The notes beneath the pieces were generated by a model. The model did not search any database. It was given only the letters and a program-made list of their open reading frames with translations, and was not told where the DNA came from. A stretch of 64,000 bases of DNA from Acidicapsa dinghuensis. Its GTDB lineage: Bacteria > Acidobacteriota > Terriglobia > Terriglobales > Acidobacteriaceae. Of this stretch, positions 47,204-55,234 are shown in pieces. How positions within the stretch are numbered: the first letter of the stretch is position 1; each line of letters starts with the position of its first letter. The translations under genes were made by a program, and so were the position numbers. The DNA lies in contig NZ_JAGSYH010000002.1 in NCBI RefSeq assembly GCF_025685685.1, positions 606,768 to 670,767 of the forward strand, in the 5' to 3' direction.

Positions 47204-48220
47204 TTACCCCGCGTAGTTCAGTTCGTCCTGGCCACTTCCACCCACGCCGCCAGCGCCGTTGTAATTCGCATTGCCGTTCATCATGGCGTAAAGCATCCCC
47301 AGTTGACTGACATTGTTTCCGATCCCGTTGAATGCTCCGCCCCACGTGTTGGCGCTGTTCAAATAACCCGTAGCAGTGGCACTCGCGGCATTCATGTTGT
47401 CCTGACCAATCGCTGCTCCGGTATTGCCCAGCGTCTGCGCCACCTGACCCGCCGACTGCATCCCCGCGGCGCCGAGCTTCTGCGCGCTGGTCTGGCCCAT
47501 TCCAGCCATCGCCGCCAGCCGGTTAAACTGGTTCGCCTGATTGTTCGCCCAGGTGTTGTAGTTCGTGTTGTAGCTCTGCAGCGCCTGGTTGTAGACATTG
47601 TTGTAGTTCGTGTTGGCCAGCCCCTGCCCAAACTGCTGCTCCGCATTCAGCGTGCCGCCCGTCAGCAGCGAGCCATTCGCCGCAGCGCTGGCCTGCACTG
47701 CGTTCTCACCCTGATTCAGCGCAAACTGATAGCCAGGCGTCTGCGCTGCCTGCGCGGCCGTGGGCGCTGTGAACTGGCCGCCAGGATACTGCTGCAGGAG
47801 CGATCCGAACGCCCCAAGATTCGTATTCGGAGTCCCGGTGAGACCTTGCACTCCGGGGATGGAAACTGACCCGTTAATGCCAGGAATGCTGAGCGTCTGT
47901 CCGCTCGACGCGCTTCCCGCTCCGGTTCCCGTCCCGCCTGGTATAGCGTTAGGAGAACCCTGTCCCAGCAGATAATTCAGCGTCGCAAGATTGTTCGCGC
48001 CGCTCTGCAAAAAGGGCTGCTCGTTCGCGCGATCTTGCTGATACTGGTAATTTTCGTATCCAAGCGACTCCTGCCCCAGATCCCCCTGCAGCTGCTCGGC
48101 CTGCTGTGCGGCATTCGCCTGCGTCTCCGCAGCTTTGTCGGCAGCACTCGACTCCATCGCCGCGCTGCCCAGGCTTCCGAGCGCTCCAACGCCTGCCATG
48201 ATTCCGCCCGTTACCGACAT
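47204..48220 (-). CDS. DNA injection protein, P22 gp7-like
   Basis: A 338-residue protein typical of podovirus DNA-transfer proteins: a hydrophobic glycine-rich start (GGIMAGVGALGSLGSAAMES), a helical part (DKAAETQANAAQQAEQLQGD), RANEQPFLQSGANNLATLNY, the widespread PGGQFTAPTAAQAAQTPGYQ and GSLLTGGTLNAEQQFGQGLA, then Asn/Gly-rich sequence. It is ejected into the host ahead of the genome. Its start overlaps the GNAT gene's stop (TGATG). Confidence 0.85.
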   Translation of the reverse strand: MSVTGGIMAGVGALGSLGSAAMESSAADKAAETQANAAQQAEQLQGDLGQESLGYENYQYQQDRANEQPFLQSGANNLATLNYLLGQGSPNAIPGGTGTGAGSASSGQTLSIPGINGSVSIPGVQGLTGTPNTNLGAFGSLLQQYPGGQFTAPTAAQAAQTPGYQFALNQGENAVQASAAANGSLLTGGTLNAEQQFGQGLANTNYNNVYNQALQSYNTNYNTWANNQANQFNRLAAMAGMGQTSAQKLGAAGMQSAGQVAQTLGNTGAAIGQDNMNAASATATGYLNSANTWGGAFNGIGNNVSQLGMLYAMMNGNANYNGAGGVGGSGQDELNYAG

Positions 48221-48681
48221 CAGGAACCGCCTTTCAGAAGCTTCACAAACGTCAAGTCAGAGAGTTCCCATCCCAGCGCCCTCAGAAACTCCGAGTGATC
48301 TTCATGCACCTTGCAGCTGGTGATCGCTTTCACGACTCCGCGCCGGCGCAACTCACGCTCGCTGGCCAGGAAGAGCTTCGCGCCGGTTCCCCGTCGGCAC
48401 TCCGGCAGCACGAAGTACATATCCGTCAACCCCATCGGCCCCGAAGACGCGTAGTGCAGGTGAGGCATCAGAAACCAGAGATAGTACCCAACCAGTCTCC
48501 CATCCTCGCGCGCCGTCAAAATCAGCAGGATGCCAAGGCGGTCGAGATTGGCGTACTTTTCTTCGTCGATCGACAGCTGGATCTCGTCCTGATGCAGCGC
48601 AAGCTCCCGCCAGTGCTCCGGGAAAACGAGCTTGCTGTCGGGATAGAACTCAGCCCAGCGCTCGACCTGAATCGCGATCAA
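48220..48681 (-). CDS. GNAT-family acyltransferase in the virion operon
   Basis: A 153-residue GNAT protein. The CoA-binding loop is CRRGTGAKLF in the stretch TDMYFVLPECRRGTGAKLFL, followed by ASERELRRRGVVKAITSC. Strand order (LGILLILTAREDGRLVGYYL, then the P-loop, then EFLRALGWELSDLTFVKLL) fits the fold. It transfers an acyl group from CoA, or possibly from a carrier protein, to an amine. Its start overlaps the stop of an acyl-carrier-like gene by 4 bases, which is unusual. The target is unknown. Confidence 0.88.
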   Translation of the reverse strand: MIAIQVERWAEFYPDSKLVFPEHWRELALHQDEIQLSIDEEKYANLDRLGILLILTAREDGRLVGYYLWFLMPHLHYASSGPMGLTDMYFVLPECRRGTGAKLFLASERELRRRGVVKAITSCKVHEDHSEFLRALGWELSDLTFVKLLKGGS

Positions 48682-48857
48682 TGCGACTCCCGAATGAGAT
48701 CGGCAACCGTATTGAGATCCACGGCTTTCTCCAGCGGGATGTTTAGATCCAGCAGAAGCTGCACGAGCTCTAAAGAATCGAGACCTAAAGCGTCTACAGG
48801 CGTCTCCTCTGTCACGCTCGGATCGACTTCCGTCTGAATCTTTTCAAGAGTTGTCAT
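48678..48857 (-). CDS. Phage acyl carrier-like protein
   Basis: A 59-residue protein with the acyl-carrier signature: VDALGLDSLELVQLLLDL, where S28 in DSL is the expected 4'-phosphopantetheine site, preceded by a short helix (TTLEKIQTEVD) and followed by KAVDLNTVADLIRE, like helices III-IV. It is shorter than typical ACPs (about 75-80), lacking most of helix I. ATG at 48857 shares a base with the tail-fibre stop (TGATG) and its own stop overlaps the GNAT start (ATGA). The genetic locking suggests that ACP and GNAT work together; the acyl group is unknown. Requires the host's phosphopantetheinyl transferase. Confidence 0.75.
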   Translation of the reverse strand: MTTLEKIQTEVDPSVTEETPVDALGLDSLELVQLLLDLNIPLEKAVDLNTVADLIRESH

Positions 48858-50977
48858 CAATACCCAATCACATGGAAGTAGCAAGCGGCCGGCGACGTCA
48901 CCGTATTGCTGCTCGAGTACACCACTGTCGGCGCCGTCAGGCTCGCCGTCTCGATAAAGCACGCATAGATGTTGTTCGACGATCCACCAGGATTAGCGGC
49001 GCACGTCGACGGGCCGCCGCTATCGCACTGCGTGGGACTGAAGACGGCCGTAATGCTCGCCAGATTCGTGAAGGCATGCGGCCACGTCATCGAGAAGCTG
49101 CCGCCATCCTGGCCGCCAAAGGTAGGCGTCGTTCCCCACTCCTCATAGCTGCCATCCGTGTTCGCGCGGTAGCAGTTTCCACCGCTGCATTGCACGCTGT
49201 TTGAGCCGCTGCCGCTCGTCCCTACCGTCACCCAGTTCGTGCCGTTATAGAGCGCAATCAGGCCCGTGGTCGCTCCAAGGCCATTCGCCATCACCGGTGG
49301 ATTGATCAGGTTCGCCGGCCATGAAACCGTGTAAGTGCTCGATGTCGGCGGCAGCCCCGGCGTCCCCGTGCTCGGCACACCGATCTGGATATACGAAGCG
49401 CTCGATGTCGTAAACCAATAGTTCTCCGCGCCCGTCCCCGTGCCGATATAGAACTTGTACCCCGTCACTCCCGCACCCACAGGGCAGTTCCACGTGATCG
49501 AGTTCGTCGCTCCGGAGCCCGTGGTTTCGCTCGCCTCCGAGCTGGGCAACGATTCCTGCGTTCCTGTGAGCCAGGTGCATTTCGCGTAGTAGGTCGTGGT
49601 GCCCGGCAGGTTTCCGCCCGTCGTCAGCGTCGAAAAAGTAGGCGCAGAGCCAGGCCCTGAAGCGCTCGACGATCCCTGCGTCAGCACAATCGAAATCAGC
49701 TGCCCTGAAACACCACCCGAGATCGAGCTCGACGTCACATTGCCCGAGAGCGTCATCGCAAACGAGCTGAAGTTCTGCGTCGAAAAGATGGGCGTGGCAG
49801 TGAAGGGGATGGTATCGAGATTGCCCGTCAGCGGCGTAGTGCTCGTCACCGAAGAGTTCGCCACCACTTGCCAGTTCGTGCCGTTGTAGACCGCCGTTGC
49901 GCCCGTACACGAGCTCGCGCCGGCCGAGACAGTTGGCGCGTTCAGCAGGTTCGTCGGCCACACGAAGGTATTGCCGCCCGTGCCGTTTTGGCATATATCC
50001 AGCGTCACGATCTGCCCCATCACGCCTCCGGTCAGCGTGCTCGAGGCCACATTCCCCGTCAGCGTGATGGCAAAATTCGAATAGCTCGCCGCAGGAAAGA
50101 TCGGCGTCGCGCTATAAGGCACCGTGTCGAAGTTTCCGTAAACAACCTGCGGCGTATAGGACTCGACGTACCAGAATCCCCCGTTGCCATAAGCATTCAC
50201 AATCGTGCACGAGTTAAGAATTGGGTTGATCGGCGGCGCGTTCAGCAGATTCGTCGGCCATGCAAAGGTAAAGCCGGTTGTGATGCCACCTATCGTCTGC
50301 CCCGTTCCATTCTGGCAAATATTCCAGGTCAGCTCCTGCCCGTTCAATCCTCCCGTGATCGTCGACGATGTCACGTTATTCGTCAGCGTCATCGTGAAAT
50401 AGCCGTAGGACCCGGCATTAAACACAGGCGTCGAGCTGAACGTCATCGCATCCAGACCGCTGGCCAGGCTGGTAAATGAACCGGTTGAGGGAGTGGTCTG
50501 ACCTACCGGGGATGAATCGATTGTGCTGTCCGTGATCGCCGTGCCTGTAATTGTGCCGCCGCTGATCGCCGCTCCGGTGATCGTGCCGCCCGTCCACGTA
50601 CCTCCGGAGATCACCACATTGTTAAAGACATTCCCCGGCACCTCATCGACCGTCCATTGCAGCGCGCCGCTCGCGCAATTTATGCCCCCATTGCTCCAGA
50701 TAGCGAACTTGTAGTTCACCGGCCCCAGCCAGATGTTCGCGCTCCCCGAGGCGTCGAGAATTACCGGATTCGCATTCGGCGTGTTTCCAGTCGAATCGGT
50801 ATACGTCGCCTCCTGCGTCGACGTCCCGCCGAGATACGTGAATACGCATCCGCCAGCCAGCGGTACGCCGTTCTGGTCGCTAAACGTCACATGCGGGCTC
50901 TTCCACGGCGACACCGCCACCTGCGCCATTGCGCTCGCACAGCACAGCGACAGCACAAACCAAACCAGCTTCTTCAA
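48857..50977 (-). CDS. Tail fibre-like protein with internal repeats and signal peptide
   Basis: A 706-residue protein with a signal peptide (KLVWFVLSLCCASAMAQVAV). Residues about 122-153 form a hexapeptide-like beta-helix (GGTWTGGTITGAAISGGTIT). A domain of about 90 residues recurs around 175-272, 282-372 and, interrupted, from about 386 onward; each copy has F-x-x-TP-x-F, TLTGNVxSSTLTGG, ICQNGTG and WPTNLLNAP. The interruption (SLPSSEASETTGSGATNSIT) is fibronectin-like. The C-terminal 120 residues (SYEEWGTTPTFGGQDGGSFS, then MTWPHAFTNLASITAVF) resemble gp53-like fibre tips. It probably binds the host surface. Confidence 0.75.
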   Translation of the reverse strand: MKKLVWFVLSLCCASAMAQVAVSPWKSPHVTFSDQNGVPLAGGCVFTYLGGTSTQEATYTDSTGNTPNANPVILDASGSANIWLGPVNYKFAIWSNGGINCASGALQWTVDEVPGNVFNNVVISGGTWTGGTITGAAISGGTITGTAITDSTIDSSPVGQTTPSTGSFTSLASGLDAMTFSSTPVFNAGSYGYFTMTLTNNVTSSTITGGLNGQELTWNICQNGTGQTIGGITTGFTFAWPTNLLNAPPINPILNSCTIVNAYGNGGFWYVESYTPQVVYGNFDTVPYSATPIFPAASYSNFAITLTGNVASSTLTGGVMGQIVTLDICQNGTGGNTFVWPTNLLNAPTVSAGASSCTGATAVYNGTNWQVVANSSVTSTTPLTGNLDTIPFTATPIFSTQNFSSFAMTLSGNVTSSSISGGVSGQLISIVLTQGSSSASGPGSAPTFSTLTTGGNLPGTTTYYAKCTWLTGTQESLPSSEASETTGSGATNSITWNCPVGAGVTGYKFYIGTGTGAENYWFTTSSASYIQIGVPSTGTPGLPPTSSTYTVSWPANLINPPVMANGLGATTGLIALYNGTNWVTVGTSGSGSNSVQCSGGNCYRANTDGSYEEWGTTPTFGGQDGGSFSMTWPHAFTNLASITAVFSPTQCDSGGPSTCAANPGGSSNNIYACFIETASLTAPTVVYSSSNTVTSPAACYFHVIGY

Positions 50978-51156
50978 TTTCCTGTCCCTTTCTGCAATGC
51001 AGCTACCTGCGCCTGTAATGTCGCTACCTGACTCTGCAGCTCAGTGATCGCAGACTGCCACTGTGCCAGCGCTTGCTGCGCGCCGCCTGTCAGCATCCCC
51101 GTCTTCGGATCCGTATATGCCATCGCCGCAAATACGGGCTTCGCAGAAGTCGACAT
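50974..51156 (-). CDS. Small coiled-coil phage structural protein
   Basis: A 60-residue protein: PVFAAMAYTDPKTGMLTGGA then QQALAQWQSAITELQSQVAT and LQAQVAALQKG, ending in a heptad-repeat coil. It overlaps the tail-fibre gene by 4 bases and shares a base with the gp10-like gene's stop (TGATG). It may be a fibre trimerisation or attachment piece, judged only from position and the coil. Confidence 0.7.
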   Translation of the reverse strand: MSTSAKPVFAAMAYTDPKTGMLTGGAQQALAQWQSAITELQSQVATLQAQVAALQKGTGN

Positions 51157-52733
51157 CAGGTCATCTTTCCGTACTGCTTCGCGAGCCGCTCCGTCGGCAC
51201 ATCAAAGCCCGGCGTCGCCCGCAGATCCGCATCGATAATCTGCCAGGGCATCGGGTCGCTCACCACCAGCTCATACACGCGATCGCGGGCCCGGCCCATC
51301 CTTAGCCATCGCACGCGCGTGTTGTAGTTGCCACCCTGGCCCACATCTGCCCAGTGCTCATTGCCCCAGGTGCGGCCGCCGTCGTTTGACCAGCGCAACA
51401 TCGCCTGAGGCCCGCGCGGATTCCCCGCTCCATCCACCAGCGGCGGTATCGGCCCGTCGCCCGCATCCATCACCACTTCGAGTTCGTGAAAGGTGATCCA
51501 CTGGCGCTCGCTCGATACATGCGGCGCGCGCCTCGACCTTCGCAACGGCGTCCCGTTGTCATCAAGGTAAGCAATGTCCATCACGTAGATGTTGCCGCTG
51601 TTCCAGTCGCCCACCAGGTGCATGTTGAATGCCCAGCAATGGCAGGTCGACAGATGCGCCTTGTACCCGGTATAGCCCTCTTGCGACCAGTAGCCGCGCT
51701 CATGCCACATCTGCGTCGCCGTGTCGTACACCCAGGTCGCGCCAAAGCCATTGTTGGCACTCGGGAAGCGCAGCACCCAGAACGTATGCCCCTGGTCCCG
51801 GTAGCTGTAACCGATCGCATCGCTGCATTTCTTCGGATACTTCGCCCAGGCCGTTTCTTCCGCAAAAGTCGAGATTCGCGTCGGCGTGTATCCATTCGCC
51901 CGCCAGGCTATGCCCGCGCCGTTCGCGTTGCCGCCAATCCAGAAGGGCGCGTTGTCCAGCACCGCCAGCGAATTCGGCGCGTTGATCCCTTCTTCCATAA
52001 ATCCCACGCCGCCGGCGCCGATCACATCAAAAGGTGTGATGGCATTCGCGCCGCTGTTGTAATACACCTGCGCGTGGCCGTCGACGCCATAGATCCAGAG
52101 CTGCCGGTAAGCCACTTCCATCCCGCCGATATTCTCCGGGAAGACTTCCACCTGTTGCACCGACAGCGGATTCCAGCTCGTCCCATCCTCGAGCGCCGAC
52201 ACCTGGAACTTGTTGGTGTTCGCCAGCGTCACCGCAAAGTAGCCATCGCAGAACCGCACCTTCGAGGCAAAGCCCTGCAGGCCGCCCATCGTACCCGAAA
52301 GCGTGTTCGGCGCAAGGCCGATGCTTCCAGTAGGCTGCAGCGCGCTCAGGTTGTAGATGTAGATCTGCCCCGCCGAGCAGATGCAGAGCTGGTTGCCCGC
52401 GCTCCCGTTCGTCGCCATCGAGACGGGCAGAAAGTCATTGCCCACCGGGCCGATCGCCGTCGCCACCCCGGCAGCCGAGACTTGATAGAGCACCCCGCCG
52501 CCCACCCAGAAAGATGTTCCACCTGCAGGCCCCGCTGTCACCGCCAGGCATCCGCGCACAGGCCCGGTCGGCAGCGTCACCAGCAGCTTCAGCCCCGGCG
52601 TGCGGTAGAGCGCCATCTGCGACTGCCCCTGCCCGCTCTCGATCACCTCCGGATACCAGTTCATGCACCGCTGGCTATCCGCAATGATCGACTGCGAGGT
52701 ATACGTAGGCCCCACAAACCCGAAGCGCGCCAT
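51156..52733 (-). CDS. Packaged-DNA stabilisation protein, P22 gp10-like
   Basis: A 525-residue protein opening with the widespread RFGFVGPTYTSQSIIADSQR, then CMNWYPEVIESGQGQSQMAL and YRTPGLKLLVTLPTGPVRGC, which mark the P22 gp10 (tail hub) family. Later beta-propeller-like sequence includes VEVFPENIGGMEVAYRQLWI and TFWVLRFPSANNGFGATWVY. It closes the portal channel and joins the head to the tail. It sits in the P22 order, after the gp4-like gene. Confidence 0.85.
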   Translation of the reverse strand: MARFGFVGPTYTSQSIIADSQRCMNWYPEVIESGQGQSQMALYRTPGLKLLVTLPTGPVRGCLAVTAGPAGGTSFWVGGGVLYQVSAAGVATAIGPVGNDFLPVSMATNGSAGNQLCICSAGQIYIYNLSALQPTGSIGLAPNTLSGTMGGLQGFASKVRFCDGYFAVTLANTNKFQVSALEDGTSWNPLSVQQVEVFPENIGGMEVAYRQLWIYGVDGHAQVYYNSGANAITPFDVIGAGGVGFMEEGINAPNSLAVLDNAPFWIGGNANGAGIAWRANGYTPTRISTFAEETAWAKYPKKCSDAIGYSYRDQGHTFWVLRFPSANNGFGATWVYDTATQMWHERGYWSQEGYTGYKAHLSTCHCWAFNMHLVGDWNSGNIYVMDIAYLDDNGTPLRRSRRAPHVSSERQWITFHELEVVMDAGDGPIPPLVDGAGNPRGPQAMLRWSNDGGRTWGNEHWADVGQGGNYNTRVRWLRMGRARDRVYELVVSDPMPWQIIDADLRATPGFDVPTERLAKQYGKMT

Positions 52734-53510
52734 CTATCCGCGCATCCCTGTAAGGAAGTTAAAGTCAGGGCGCCCGGTTCCCGCAGTCCCCGGCATCCCG
52801 CTCGCCGTATCGATCCGAGGCGGCGGGTCGTTGTTCTCAAAGATCGTCTTCACCGCCGCCGCCTGCCGAGCTGCCAGTACCGGAGAGGGCTGCTTCTCAA
52901 AACTCGGACATAGCGCAAGCGCAAGCGTTGCCACCAGCGCTTCCCAATAGCCCTGCACCAGACCCAGCTGCGTCTGCAGGGTCAACGCCTGGGCCAGCGA
53001 GCTCCACTGCTCCAGCCGCACGACGCCGTTCGTATTGCAGATCGGGAAGAAGTTCAAATTCCCGTTCGGCGACGCCGGCTCATAGTAGCAGTCGGTAATG
53101 ATGCTCGAGGTCAGCGACTTCAGCGGGTTTGCCGCCCACCAATCCTTGTCTCTCATCTGCACCGGCAGATCAACAGGATTCGTCGAGCCAGGATTCAGCA
53201 CAAAGCTCGCCGAGGCCACGCGTACCGGCCGGTAGTTGGCGGCAGGTCCAGTATCAAAATCACCGGTGGGGCCGATGGTATGCGGGCCATGGTTCGCGGT
53301 CAGGTTATATAGATCGAAGCTGACTGCGTAGATCATCCCGCGCTTCGCATTCCACTGATCAATGATCCGCTGCAGCACTTCCAGGCCCCATAGAGCCTCC
53401 GCCGGGTTCACGGCCTCGCCAGGCGAGAACGCGCCAATCTCGTAGGCCGCCGACTGGATCAAGTCAGCGGCCCGCGCCGTTACAGCGGATCCATTGAACG
53501 TGACGGCCAT
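52734..53510 (-). CDS. Head-completion / tail accessory protein, P22 gp4-like
   Basis: A 258-residue protein beginning TARAADLIQSAAYEIGAFSP, GEAVNPAEALWGLEVLQRII, DQWNAKRGMIYAVSFDLYNL, the pattern of the gp4-like packaged-DNA stabilisation and connector family. Its start directly abuts the 182-residue gene and its stop abuts the gp10-like gene. It binds below the portal to close the filled head. Confidence 0.82.
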   Translation of the reverse strand: MAVTFNGSAVTARAADLIQSAAYEIGAFSPGEAVNPAEALWGLEVLQRIIDQWNAKRGMIYAVSFDLYNLTANHGPHTIGPTGDFDTGPAANYRPVRVASASFVLNPGSTNPVDLPVQMRDKDWWAANPLKSLTSSIITDCYYEPASPNGNLNFFPICNTNGVVRLEQWSSLAQALTLQTQLGLVQGYWEALVATLALALCPSFEKQPSPVLAARQAAAVKTIFENNDPPPRIDTASGMPGTAGTGRPDFNFLTGMRG

Positions 53511-54059
53511 TTACTTGGCTTCACCCGTTGCAACAAACTCAGCGAGCTGCTTGAGAAAGCCCCTGCGGTCCTTCGCCGCCATCGCCTTCACATACTCGGC
53601 GGCATCCTCCGGCGTTTCCGACTTATAGCCGCGCGACCGCAGGAATCTCTGCGCTGCCGCAGGATCAAACTCCGTTTCGGTTTGCGGCTGACCGCTCTTT
53701 CTCGCAATGTCCGCCGCGATCACCTCGGCGTAAAGATCATCCATCGGGTCTGGCGGCGCAAGCTGAATATAAGGTTCATTCTTCCAGCCTTCTGCCAGCT
53801 TCTGCTCATGCTCGCTCTTGCTCTTGCACACATGCGTGCGATGGTCGGCCGACTTCACCTCGCGGTGCACTACCTCATGGTTCACGTTGCGGTGCTCTTC
53901 CACGTAGAAAGGCGCATTGGGGTGCTTATAGATCACCCGCGGATACTCCTGATGCGGAATCTGCTTCACCGGCAAGCCTTGCGCATATCCCTGAGGCTTG
54001 CTCAGATCAAGAACCTTCATCCCCCCCAACTTCTCGTCGTCAATTGCTGTGGGTGCCAT
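53511..54059 (-). CDS. Phage hypothetical protein, charged
   Basis: A 182-residue protein with aaggag 8 bases before the ATG. It is hydrophilic and rich in Glu/Lys/His (YVEEHRNVNHEVVHREVKSA, HRTHVCKSKSEHEQKLAEGW), with a helical end (EYVKAMAAKDRRGFLKQLAE). Similar proteins lie between coat and gp4-like genes in other short-tailed phages. It has no recognised family; head decoration or a connector part are options. Confidence 0.7.
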   Translation of the reverse strand: MAPTAIDDEKLGGMKVLDLSKPQGYAQGLPVKQIPHQEYPRVIYKHPNAPFYVEEHRNVNHEVVHREVKSADHRTHVCKSKSEHEQKLAEGWKNEPYIQLAPPDPMDDLYAEVIAADIARKSGQPQTETEFDPAAAQRFLRSRGYKSETPEDAAEYVKAMAAKDRRGFLKQLAEFVATGEAK

Positions 54060-54139
54060 TTTTCAATCTCCTTCAAAGCGCAAGGCGGTCACACGGCACC
54101 GCCCTGCTTTTCGTTGTGGTTTCTTGTTGTGCGCAGCCG

Positions 54140-55174
54140 TTAGTACAGGTACCCGTAAGCCCCAGACACGCTGTTAAACGCAGTAGGCGCAGTGAAATTG
54201 GGCAGCGTCCCAAACGTCCCGGCCGACGCGGATTTGAAAGTAAGAATGTTGTCATCCTTCCCTGTCGTCACCGTATCGATCGTCGCGGTTGTCCCGTTGC
54301 TCATCAGGCACGCGTAGTACTGCGACGGGCCCACCGCGTAGTAAGGCGAAGTAAACGCCGTTGCCTGCCACGCATTCCCGCTGCCCACCGTAGTGCCGGC
54401 AAGAGCGCTGTTGGCCAGCAGATTGCCGCCCGAGTCGTACAATGCCACAATCCACTTGTCCGTGCCGCCCGTGGTACCGATGTGCGGCGCGTAGCCCGTC
54501 AGCAGCCTGCTATACGGCATCCTCACTTCCGTGCAATAGAGTTCCGCCGCTACCGCCGTCGAGTTAGTCCCGATCACAGCCGCATTCGACACCGCCCCAA
54601 TCGTCGGAGCTTCCAGCCGATAGAAGGTGCCGCGCGTGGTCTGCGAGGTGTCTCCGTTCACATACTGGCCGCCCTGGCAGTCAGTGATGATGCCCGAGCT
54701 GAACTGGATGATCGGTAGATATATCTCTTGCGTTCGCGAACAGCTTCCTTGGCGTGCATTTTGCTGCAGGCTGCCGCCACTCCAATAAGCCACCGCGGGC
54801 GCCGGGATCACAAACACTAGCGCGCCCGAAGCATGCGACGCTGCAGACGTTGATCCTACCCCCCGCGCCACAGTGATGAAGGTTCCATTCACTGATTCAA
54901 CCTGCATCAGCTCACGGTCGACATAGAGGTAAGTGGATGCATTCGATGTGGCAAGTCCCGCCACATTCCCCGTATTCGGCATCGGGCCGCTCACCCCAGT
55001 GGCCGAGGCCAGCGAGATAACGCCCATGTTGCCAGTCGTCAGCGCCGATGAAACCGTATTACCGACGGCCGACGAGAGCGTGGTAGTAAGCAAGATGGTC
55101 TGGGCGTTGCCGATGCTCGCCAAAACCACCAGGAAAGACAGTACTGCTGCAAATCGTTTCACTGTAGTCTCCAT
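54140..55174 (-). CDS. Exported beta-rich phage protein
   Basis: A 344-residue protein with a clear signal peptide (FAAVLSFLVVLASIGNAQTI), lying between coat and gp4-like genes. The body is Ser/Thr/Gly/Ala-rich beta sequence (STYLYVDRELMQVESVNGTF, ITVARGVGSTSAASHASGAL), with GGTDKWIVALYDSGGNLLAN in the middle. It looks like a head decoration or host-binding protein. Export signals on virion proteins are unusual in a cytoplasmically assembled phage. No family recognised. Confidence 0.68.
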   Translation of the reverse strand: METTVKRFAAVLSFLVVLASIGNAQTILLTTTLSSAVGNTVSSALTTGNMGVISLASATGVSGPMPNTGNVAGLATSNASTYLYVDRELMQVESVNGTFITVARGVGSTSAASHASGALVFVIPAPAVAYWSGGSLQQNARQGSCSRTQEIYLPIIQFSSGIITDCQGGQYVNGDTSQTTRGTFYRLEAPTIGAVSNAAVIGTNSTAVAAELYCTEVRMPYSRLLTGYAPHIGTTGGTDKWIVALYDSGGNLLANSALAGTTVGSGNAWQATAFTSPYYAVGPSQYYACLMSNGTTATIDTVTTGKDDNILTFKSASAGTFGTLPNFTAPTAFNSVSGAYGYLY

Positions 55175-55193
55175 GGTTGGCTATTTGTTGGTT

Positions 55194-55223
55194 CTCACCC
55201 CGGCCATTACTGGCCGAGGCGAG
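55194..55223 (-). terminator. Hairpin after the coat gene
   Basis: A 12-bp imperfect stem with wobble pairs (ctcgcctcggcc / ggccggggtgag on the minus strand) lies 12 bases after the coat stop. Without a U-run it is more likely an mRNA-stabilising or partial terminator hairpin, common after coat genes. Confidence 0.5.
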
Positions 55224-55234
55224 AGAGCAAAGGT

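Noticed and set aside
48857..50977. Diversity-generating retroelement target in the tail fibre
   Set aside because: No reverse transcriptase and no template repeat are visible in the window; the fibre repeats are domain duplications, not a TR/VR pair. The rest of the prophage is not available.
51486..52913. 475-residue plus-strand open frame over gp10-like gene
   Set aside because: Arg/His/Pro-rich shadow; the minus-strand protein has clear family motifs.
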